From contig CAVYZS010000002.1 in NCBI GenBank assembly GCA_963773085.1, positions 124,001 through 188,000 of the forward strand: a stretch of DNA of 64,000 nucleotides. Direction: 5' to 3'. Positions 54,613 to 61,543 of this stretch are shown in pieces. Positions within the stretch are counted from its first letter, which is position 1. The number at the start of each line of letters is the position of its first letter. Made by a program: the position numbers and the translations under genes. This DNA is from JAENVT01 sp963773085 (GTDB lineage Bacteria; Actinomycetota; Acidimicrobiia; Acidimicrobiales; Ilumatobacteraceae). Below the pieces are notes generated by a model. The model saw only the letters and a list, made by a program, of their open reading frames with translations. It was not told the origin of the DNA and did not search any database.

Positions 54613-56145
54613 ATGGCCGACTTGATACCGCCCGGTCCCCCTCGGAACGCGAAGGCCACCGCGAAGGGTGGCGTCGTCACGGTGAAGTGGGATGACCCCG
54701 AAGACGGCAAGACCATGGAAGTTACGGGCTACCGCGTGGACTGCGAGGGCGAAGCGAGTCGAACTGCGGCCGGCAGGGCCAACACATCGATGTCGTACCT
54801 CAACTTGAAGCCCGGCGAGTCCTATGTGTTTTCGATCGTCGCGCTCGGCGCGGGAACGGCGAGCGATCCGGCCAACGCTGATGCGATTGTCGCCCCAGCT
54901 CACGCCGCATCGATCGTGTGGATGTTTCTCTCGTGGGTCATCATCGGCTTGTTCGGTGCGTTCGCAGGCGTCAGCCTGATCCTCTGGGGGAAACTAGGTC
55001 CGTACGACCAGACTTGGTACTCACTCGCCCTCGCCAGTGGCACCATCGCAATCGGATTTCTCATCATCACGGCCATCCACGGTGGATCAAACAACTATGG
55101 ACTCTTCAGCATGGTTGTCGGTGCTGATGGCCGTGTCAGTACTTCGAAGGCTCAGGTCGCGCTGTGGACTGCACTGGTTGCCTTCGCGATGGCGTACTTC
55201 GGTTCGCTGACCGCGCTTGCAGGCAGAAAAGGACTCTTCGATGGTTTCGCCATTGGCAGTCAGACGACGACGACGAGTGTGTGGGACGACTACCTTATTC
55301 TTCTGGGCGGACCCTTCCTGTCGCTTGTCCTGGCGAAGGGAATCGTCAGCGCCAAGGTTGACAGCGGCATTCTGCAGAAGTCGGTGACACCCGATGGCAC
55401 TGCGTCGATCACGCAGGCTCTCACCAATGATGCCGGAGACGTCGACCTTGTCGACAGCCAGTACCTCCTCTTCAACCTGATTGCGTTCGTCTACGTCATA
55501 CTCGGTCTGGCGCGATACGCGAGATTGCCCGAGATTCCCCCGCTGTTGCTAGCGATGACGAGCACCGGCGCAGCGACGTATGTGATCAACAAGTCGCTGG
55601 AGTCGAACCGGCCGCGCCTGACCTCGGTTGTGCCCTCGCAAGCCGCGCCGGGTGACACGATCATCGTGGCTGGTCAAAACCTTTGCCCCGAAGGAAGCAT
55701 CGATGCCACGCCGACAGTGATGATTGACGGCGTGAGGGCTCAGGCCGTTGCGCCTGCGACGCCGAGCGCACTCACAGTGCAGGTTCCACTGGGACTCGCG
55801 AACGGCGCGAAGCCCGTGACCGTGACCACCACCGCCAGGGTTGTTTCCGACAGCCTTACTCTGCAGATCCTCTCAAAGACCCCACAGATCTTGGGTATCG
55901 AACCTCACCCTGTCGGTTCGGGGCAATCGCTCACGATCAGTGGTTATGGATTGGTGGCTTTACAGGGTCCGCAGAAGGTATCGGTGACCTTCGATAGTGA
56001 TGCGCCGATCATGCGCGAGGTGACTATCAACAATGGGATCGACACGGTGTCGGTCGACGCACCGGCGGCCATCGGCGACCACACCATCGGCATTACCCCG
56101 GTTGGCGCGACCGCAACGGTCACGAGCTCCGTCACAGTCGTGTAG
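54613..56145 (+). CDS. FN3 / multi-TM / double IPT membrane protein
   Basis: 510 aa. An FN3-like domain (about 8-92: PPGPPRNAKATAKGGVVTV, ending in SIVALGAGTASDPA), six predicted membrane helices (about 97-122, 132-155, 180-203, 225-245, 285-305, 310-330), then two IPT/TIG Ig-like domains (PRLTSVVPSQAAPGDTIIVAGQNL near 335, and PQILGIEPHPVGSGQSLTISGYGL near 422). ATG 54613 with GGGAGG upstream. Intact. No family name; the mixture of cell-surface-type domains with a membrane core is unusual. A related protein is encoded on the other strand at 57933. Confidence 0.78.
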   Translation: MADLIPPGPPRNAKATAKGGVVTVKWDDPEDGKTMEVTGYRVDCEGEASRTAAGRANTSMSYLNLKPGESYVFSIVALGAGTASDPANADAIVAPAHAASIVWMFLSWVIIGLFGAFAGVSLILWGKLGPYDQTWYSLALASGTIAIGFLIITAIHGGSNNYGLFSMVVGADGRVSTSKAQVALWTALVAFAMAYFGSLTALAGRKGLFDGFAIGSQTTTTSVWDDYLILLGGPFLSLVLAKGIVSAKVDSGILQKSVTPDGTASITQALTNDAGDVDLVDSQYLLFNLIAFVYVILGLARYARLPEIPPLLLAMTSTGAATYVINKSLESNRPRLTSVVPSQAAPGDTIIVAGQNLCPEGSIDATPTVMIDGVRAQAVAPATPSALTVQVPLGLANGAKPVTVTTTARVVSDSLTLQILSKTPQILGIEPHPVGSGQSLTISGYGLVALQGPQKVSVTFDSDAPIMREVTINNGIDTVSVDAPAAIGDHTIGITPVGATATVTSSVTVV

Positions 56146-56757
56146 TCGGAATGGCCCTCAGCCAACCGGAGGTAGGCCCCAATCTCACCGAGCCTTGACG
56201 GTTTCATTTTGGGCGGCCGAAAGGCTGAAGGCCCGGTGTGGCGGTAAGTCTGGCGGTAACCAGCGTTCCTCTGGCGCGACCGCAATCGTCGCGGTGGGCA
56301 AACGAGGCTATGAGCGACGGCGCCGGAGCCTTCCGGGTCCCGCGACATACAGCGATAGTGCACGCGTTCGGATATCCGTGAATTGCTGATACCGATCACG
56401 CAAGACGTCGGCCAGCCTTTGTGGCAGTTCGGTCGATTCGGGCTCCTCAGCCCGAAGTGCGTCGTCCGCGTCGTGCTTCGTCTGGTGGCCGAGCATCTCG
56501 TATTCCAGACCAAGCTTCGCGAATTCAGGCGAACGCACTCCTGGTTTGTACAGGAAGCGTCGAGCGCGGGGGACGAAGACAATCAGACAATCCGAATCGA
56601 AAGAGACTCACGCCCCACGACTCCCCGCGAGCCCAAATGGAAATGGACTGCCCCCGGTAGCAGGTAGGACATACAACCAGCCGCCAGGACGGACCAGCGG
56701 CAAAGCTCAAAATCGATAGCCGAATTCGTCATCCGACGGAAACGTCAGTTGACTCGC
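56146..56757. other. Gap with one possible minus-strand gene
   Basis: No clear gene apart from the possible ORF 56308-56538. No tRNA or repeat seen. Confidence 0.35.
56308..56538 (-). CDS. Possible hypothetical ORF (may extend upstream)
   Basis: 76 aa from ATG 56538. The sequence is charged and natural-looking (KLGLEYEMLGHQTKHDADDAL, QRLADVLRDRYQQFTDIRT), and the frame stays open further upstream (RRFLYKPGVRSPEF), so an alternative start is likely. No family recognised. It could be a relic of a mobile-element gene. Confidence 0.3.
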   Translation of the reverse strand: MRSPEFAKLGLEYEMLGHQTKHDADDALRAEEPESTELPQRLADVLRDRYQQFTDIRTRALSLYVAGPGRLRRRRS

Positions 56758-56952
56758 ATGAACATTCCGAACAAGAGGTGGCGAGTGCGCATCATTCAGT
56801 GCTCGCAGGTCACGCAGTTTCTGATAGCGGTGGCAGTTGCCGCAGGCGCCATCGGGGCTCTATTCATGACACCGGCGGCCATGGCTGTCCCCACAGGTCT
56901 AGCGCTGCTGGGCTGGTCCGTGCGCGTTCTTCGTCACCTTGAGGATCGCTAG
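56758..56952 (+). CDS. Small two-helix membrane protein
   Basis: 64 aa. Basic N-terminus and two hydrophobic stretches (about 18-38 and 41-58). ATG 56758; TTG nine bases earlier is less likely. No family recognised. It lies among membrane-protein genes of the IPT cluster and may belong to it. Confidence 0.5.
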   Translation: MNIPNKRWRVRIIQCSQVTQFLIAVAVAAGAIGALFMTPAAMAVPTGLALLGWSVRVLRHLEDR

Positions 56953-57012
56953 GGAAGTCGTGACCGCCCCGGGTTTGATGATGAGCGTGTGCAGAAGGTC
57001 GCACCGAGCGTA

Positions 57013-57414
57013 CTACGTTCGCTCAAGTCGGATGAAGAGTCGGTTCACGCCGAGATCAACCATTGGTACCTGTGAAAGCTTGGCGTCGAGTGAGAGAATC
57101 GTCACGGCCGACAGGTCGCGCCGAACATCGACGACGGCGCGTTCAGCGTCGGCAATCTTGTCGGCCACGTCTGGTCCGACTGTGGCAACGAGTCCAGCGA
57201 AGCCAGCCGCCGCTGCGAGCGTCACCTGCCATGTTGCACTCAACTCACCCGCGCGCGCTATCCCGGCAGAGACGAGAAGCACCGCGCCGCTTGCCGCGAA
57301 GGTGACCCTCCACCGAAGGTGTCGATGCCGACGGGTACGCCACCAGATTGCCGCACTCGAGACAATTGCGACCGCAATTAGAGCCGCTACGGCGGCCGAG
57401 ACACCGACACACAT
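57013..57414 (-). CDS. Hypothetical membrane protein, three helices
   Basis: 133 aa. Membrane helices near 5-25, 37-58 and 62-82, then a 50-residue cytoplasmic tail (DKIADAERAVVDVRRDLS...). No family recognised. ATG 57414. Convergent with the small 56758 gene. It may belong to the IPT-membrane set. Confidence 0.55.
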   Translation of the reverse strand: MCVGVSAAVAALIAVAIVSSAAIWWRTRRHRHLRWRVTFAASGAVLLVSAGIARAGELSATWQVTLAAAAGFAGLVATVGPDVADKIADAERAVVDVRRDLSAVTILSLDAKLSQVPMVDLGVNRLFIRLERT

Positions 57415-57562
57415 GGGACTGCCCCGATCAGTCGCTCCGGTGATGGACCAACCATTTCAGATTAGCTTTGCGACGGGCAAACGGGGTGAACCAGAAGCCT
57501 TGGTGATGTCTCCTGCCAACGGCATCCCCCTTGTTCCGCCTGCTGGAACAGGTCGACCACGC

Positions 57563-57600
57563 CCCTTGGGTTTCGAACCCAGAACCTGCGGATTAAGAGT
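57563..57600 (-). other. tRNA-3'-end-like sequence, candidate attachment site
   Basis: On the minus strand it reads like the 3' half of tRNA-Lys(CTT): an anticodon loop CTCTTAA, a five-base variable region and a T-arm with GGGTTCGAAACCC. There is no 5' half next to it, and an extra CTCTTAATCC copy lies directly upstream. Such orphan tRNA ends are typical attL/attR scars of integrated elements. Confidence 0.5.
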
Positions 57601-57637
57601 GGATTAAGAGTCTCTTCAGAGCCGTTTCTGACCGTCC

Positions 57638-57692
57638 CTGACAGTCCCGGACAGGCTCGCTACCAGGACTTCAGGTGCTGACAGTCCCGGAC
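57638..57692 (+). repeat. 15-bp direct repeat CTGACAGTCCCGGAC, two copies 40 bp apart
   Basis: Copies at 57638-57652 and 57678-57692, with looser versions before (CTGACCGTCCCTGAC) and an inverted form just after (GTTCCCGACTGTCG). They lie beside the tRNA-end-like site, as integrase arm-binding sites would. Their core also occurs at 41684. Confidence 0.6.
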
Positions 57693-57737
57693 CGTTCCCG
57701 ACTGTCGCGCCCATAGATGGGATGAAAGATGGGATGA

Positions 57738-57769
57738 CAAGACCTGCGGATCTCGATCCGCAGGTCTTG
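57738..57769. terminator. Perfect 15-bp stem hairpin
   Basis: CAAGACCTGCGGATC and its exact complement GATCCGCAGGTCTTG surround only TC. It is probably a strong bidirectional terminator, or part of the att-like region since ACCTGCGGAT also occurs in that site. Confidence 0.65.
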
Positions 57770-57932
57770 AATTGTCGACCCAGATCTTGACATGAGGCGA
57801 CCTGTTAGCGATGACGTCGATCGCGTCGTGGCCGCCCGCGGTGGTTCGGACAGGATTCATTCAGAAACCAGCCGACGCGAGCGAAATGTACGCACGGCCG
57901 ATGCTCGGACTAGTGGGTCGTGTGCTGCCAGC

Positions 57933-58857
57933 TCAGCCGATTCCTAGTTCGAAGATGTCCGATTGTCCTTGGTCGGTGTTGACTACCTGCATTTTGATTG
58001 GTGCGGCGACCGGCCCAGGAATCAATACCTGAAGCTCCGTCGGCGATACGTAGACAACCGTGACAAGTTCCGTACTGTCAGAGACAACTGTGGCCCCGGA
58101 GGCGAAGCCCGATCCGATGAGCGTGAGACCGACGTCGGTCGATCCAGAGGCGACCGCCGGGGGCTGAACGCCGGTCACGGCCGGCGGCACAACTCCTTGA
58201 GGGTTTGCGCGACCGGTCCCTTGCCATGTTCTCGTGGCTGTCTCGAGCTTGTCGTCGCGTACGTGGTCCTTAGCATTCTGGAGAATGGTTTCGAAGATCT
58301 CCTGGAGCTTGTCTGCCGCTCTTGGAGAACCAGCCGGCCAGACCGGCGAGCGCAGCAACGGTGTACGGATTGAAGGTGCGCGGATCAACGTCGGTTCCAT
58401 TCGAATTGACAGTGACGAGACCGCCCAAGATCGCGATGACTAGAACCAGAGCCACGGCAGCACCGACGAAAGGACGGAGCAGATACCACCACCCCCACGA
58501 AAGCTTGAAGTTGCGGTTGCCAACGTAGGTTGTGAACGAGGTCGCCGCATGAATGAAGCTGCCGGCCATCCCGAATACCACAATCAGAGCCAGATACGCC
58601 TGACCCTCCGAAAAATCAAGGTTGAGATTCAGCAGGAACAGGTCGACGTTGGTCAGCGGATTTGGATCTGGGGTTCGACTCGCACCGCCCTTTCCTCGTG
58701 CTGCCACCTCCTCAACAGCCGGCCAAACTTCCCAGACGGCGTTCGCGATGGCGATTGCAACGACGATAAGGCCAATACCAAAGAGCGCGATCGCAACCTT
58801 TCTTGTCGTCTCACCCTCACTTCGCCCCGACTTGGTCCCCGACTGGACAACGGCCAT
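57933..58857 (-). pseudogene. Multi-TM / IPT membrane protein, one frameshift
   Basis: ATG 58857 with AGGGAGGGTG upstream. Four membrane helices (about 20-43, 85-110, 120-148, 160-173), then across a frame change near 58320 a helical linker (AADKLQEIFETILQNAKDHV) and an IPT/TIG-like domain (PPAVTGVQPPAVASGSTDVGL, IGSGFASGATVV). It is the same kind of layout as the plus-strand gene at 54613, without FN3. The frame change is near a simple repeat and may be an error. Confidence 0.68.
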
Positions 58858-59089
58858 TGCACCCTCCCTAGCGTCTCCCATGAAACCCCGGGTCCAGAGC
58901 GGAGACTACTAACCCAGCAGACCGGTTCGCCGTTCTGACTCGCCCTGGGATCCGCTGAGTCACCATCAGAGCCAGGGCGGTTCAGTTGAAGATGGACACC
59001 ATGCCATCCTCACCAACTCCGGCAATGACAGCGTTTGGCACGGTCTGGCCCGGCACGAAGTTCAGGCTCGAAGCCAGAGGCCTGGTGAC

Positions 59090-60010
59090 CTAGAGGCCAA
59101 AGACTCGGCGGATTTCGTCGCGGTCGTGCAACGCGTACGGATGGTTGGGCACGAGCGCGAGCGCGCTCTCGATGAGATCTCGCGCCCGGGCGCCGTCGCC
59201 GCGCAGCATCGGTACGGCGGCAGCGCCTGTGTAGGCGTTTGCCAGCTGAAGCTCCGCCTCGCCGCGGATGGTGTCAAGGGTTTGCGCGGCGAGGTTCAGC
59301 TGCGCCTCGAAAGCCGTGTGATCTCCAGAGTCGCGCATGGCCATGGCGAGGTTCTTGAGAAAGTACCCTCGGAACAGCTGCAGCACTGAGTCGTGCGGAT
59401 AGCTCGGCGAGTGTTCGTCGAGCAAGGCGAGCGCTTCCTGGGCCGTGGCGATCGCCTCGACAGGGTCCGTCTCGAGCCGCTGAAAGAACCGATCCTGCAG
59501 CTCGCTCAGCATCGCATAGACCTCGTCGAGGGGAACAAGGCCGCACGCCGCACGCGACAGGTCCTGCAACCGCTCGAACAAGAGCTGCATGGAACGCGCC
59601 CAATCGCTGTCATTGATCGCGAGACCGTTGCGCTTGAAGAGCGGGGCGATCGATCGCGGTACCTCGCCAGCGGACGGCATACTGGCGCCACCAACGAGGG
59701 TGGGGATGACGCCGGTTGGTTTCTTGAGTGCGTGCTGGATCTCTTGGCGAAGCACGTCTTGACGACTGGCCAAGCGCGCCTTGCCTCCGCCGTGTCCATC
59801 GTCGAGCCAGTGCGGCCCAATAATGATGAGAACAGCATCAGCCGCTTCGATGTTCTCGAAAATCTCTTTCACATATTCGACACCGACCGGGATGTCGTCG
59901 ACGTCTTGCCATACACGTTCAGGCCCATAGCGGACAATCAGGTGATCGTGGAGTCGACCGGCCCAGCCGCCTGCGTCATTTCGGCGGTAGGAGAGAAAAA
60001 CACCAGCCAT
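59090..60010 (-). CDS. TIR-domain protein with TPR-like C-terminus
   Basis: 306 aa. TIR domain (1-135): GVFLSYRRNDAGGWAGRLHDHL, VWQDVDDIPVGVEYVKEI, ADAVLIIIGPHWLDD and the late VLRQEIQHAL, where the Glu is the expected NADase-site residue. The rest (150-306) is helical and TPR-like (AIATAQEALALLDEHSP, ALALVPNHPYALHDRDEIR). Bacterial TIR proteins of this kind usually cleave or rearrange NAD+ in defence. It starts at ATG 60010 and is upstream of the IPT membrane gene on the same strand. Confidence 0.85.
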   Translation of the reverse strand: MAGVFLSYRRNDAGGWAGRLHDHLIVRYGPERVWQDVDDIPVGVEYVKEIFENIEAADAVLIIIGPHWLDDGHGGGKARLASRQDVLRQEIQHALKKPTGVIPTLVGGASMPSAGEVPRSIAPLFKRNGLAINDSDWARSMQLLFERLQDLSRAACGLVPLDEVYAMLSELQDRFFQRLETDPVEAIATAQEALALLDEHSPSYPHDSVLQLFRGYFLKNLAMAMRDSGDHTAFEAQLNLAAQTLDTIRGEAELQLANAYTGAAAVPMLRGDGARARDLIESALALVPNHPYALHDRDEIRRVFGL

Positions 60011-60509
60011 AGAACAAGATTACTTCTGCGCGGAGGGAAGTCACGTGCGACCTGTCGGCTATCGGCGGATCGTCTCGCCCGCGTCGGGTTCGACGCCAGA
60101 TCGCCTATGTGAACCACCCGAAGACGTCCACAAATCCCATGCGTGTTGCCGCTCGAATTAAAGAGGGCTCACGTACGGCCCGGTTCAGGCGAGCCGGCGT
60201 TTCGGGGCAACATGGTCGCAGTGGAGACAGCGGCACTCGTAGCCGCTGCGGCTATCGGTGTGACAGTCGGCGTAGTGGTGATGGGCGTCGGTGTTCGGCC
60301 GTGCCCGTCGTCATCGTCGTCGGCTTCGTCGTGGGTAGGAACGCGTGCTTGAGCACGAAACGTGCCACTCGTCGGCCCAATTGGGCACCTCCTGGCTACC
60401 CGGTCGGACTCATGCCGCCCTTCCGGTGGGGGTGCATTGTGTGCAGCGCGACGGGCCGAAGCTGAGACGTTGCGCGCTGGCTCGTGTGACAGCGACATCG
60501 GGACACGGG
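60011..60509. other. Gene-free stretch
   Basis: Short open frames only. One at 60213-60352 on the plus strand could encode a small membrane helix but lacks support. No RNA gene or repeat recognised. Confidence 0.4.
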
Positions 60510-61382
60510 TCAGGCGTGGGCCCGGTGGGTGAGGGCGGCGAGTTCACGGTTGAAGCGGACTGGTTGTTCGAGGTGGGGTGCGTGACCGACGTTGTCGTAC
60601 CAGGAGATTTCGGCGGCGGGAGCCGTTGCCTGGATGTGTTCGGCCATTGCCGGGAGCACGACGATGTCAGCGCGTCCTTGTGAGACGAGGAGCGGCACCT
60701 GGAGCGTCTGGAGCACATCGTCGAAGTTGAGGTCGCGAGCCGCGAGGTTCGCTCGGATGCGGGCGGGTACGGCCATGTTCCAGCACAGCGCTGCTTGGAA
60801 GTCCTCGGCCGGGAGCGGTGTTGCGACGATCCGTTGGAGGAAAGCCTGTAGGCCTCGGATGTTGGTCGGGAGGTCGTCGGCGGTGAGATCGGCGAAGTGG
60901 TCGAGGAAGCCGGGTCCGATGAGCGTGCCGTAGGCGGCTGGACCGAGCTGCACCGCCCCTCCGACGAAGTTGATGGCACCGACACGGTTCTGGCCGTGCA
61001 CGCGGACGTAGTCGCCGATGACGAAAGCGCCGTAGGACCAGCCGACGAGGGTCGGCCGGTCGAGATGGAGTTCGTCGAGGATCGCGGCGACATCGTCAGC
61101 CCATCGCTGGCCGTCGGTGTAGTGCTCGGGCTCGAGTGGCGCCTCGGACATGCCGTGGCCCCGCAGGTCGCAGGCGACGAGCCGGAACTCGTCGGCCATG
61201 GTGCTGTCGTACTGGTGCCGCCAGCACAGGTGGTTCTGCGACCATCCGTGGAGGAACAGGATCGGTGGTCCCTCGGAGCAGCCCCATTCGCGTACGTGCA
61301 ACCGCAGGCCGCCACCGCCTCGGACGGTGTGGATCGCGTTCGGTTCGGTTCGCCGCGTCTTGTCTCGCATGGTCGTGGTCAT
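60510..61382 (-). CDS. Alpha/beta hydrolase
   Basis: 290 aa. Oxyanion segment FLHGWSQNHLCWRHQ near residue 43, nucleophile elbow GWSYGA near 114, Asp in QGRADIVV near 237, His in VGHAPHLEQP near 265. This is the usual fold of esterases, haloperoxidase-like and C-C hydrolases. ATG 61382. It is divergent from the large regulator at 61544, which may control it. Substrate unknown. Confidence 0.92.
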   Translation of the reverse strand: MTTTMRDKTRRTEPNAIHTVRGGGGLRLHVREWGCSEGPPILFLHGWSQNHLCWRHQYDSTMADEFRLVACDLRGHGMSEAPLEPEHYTDGQRWADDVAAILDELHLDRPTLVGWSYGAFVIGDYVRVHGQNRVGAINFVGGAVQLGPAAYGTLIGPGFLDHFADLTADDLPTNIRGLQAFLQRIVATPLPAEDFQAALCWNMAVPARIRANLAARDLNFDDVLQTLQVPLLVSQGRADIVVLPAMAEHIQATAPAAEISWYDNVGHAPHLEQPVRFNRELAALTHRAHA

Positions 61383-61543
61383 GGCTACCTCCTGGCTCGG
61401 GGTTTTGATGCATTGTCATCCCGGACCCGGGTCGGGCGCATCGGGAAGCGGGCCGTACCTCGCGCCCGTCGGCTACGTATCCGCACGGCGCGCGATACGT
61501 AGGCGCGGCGACCCGCTCGCCGGGGCGCGCAATACTGGATGAG

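Noticed and set aside
57551..57605. A complete tRNA-Lys gene
   Set aside because: Only the anticodon-loop-to-T-arm half is present; the sequence on the 5' side cannot form the D-arm or pair with the acceptor stem.
57638..57692. CRISPR-like repeats
   Set aside because: Only two exact 15-bp copies and no regular spacer series; integrase arm sites fit better.
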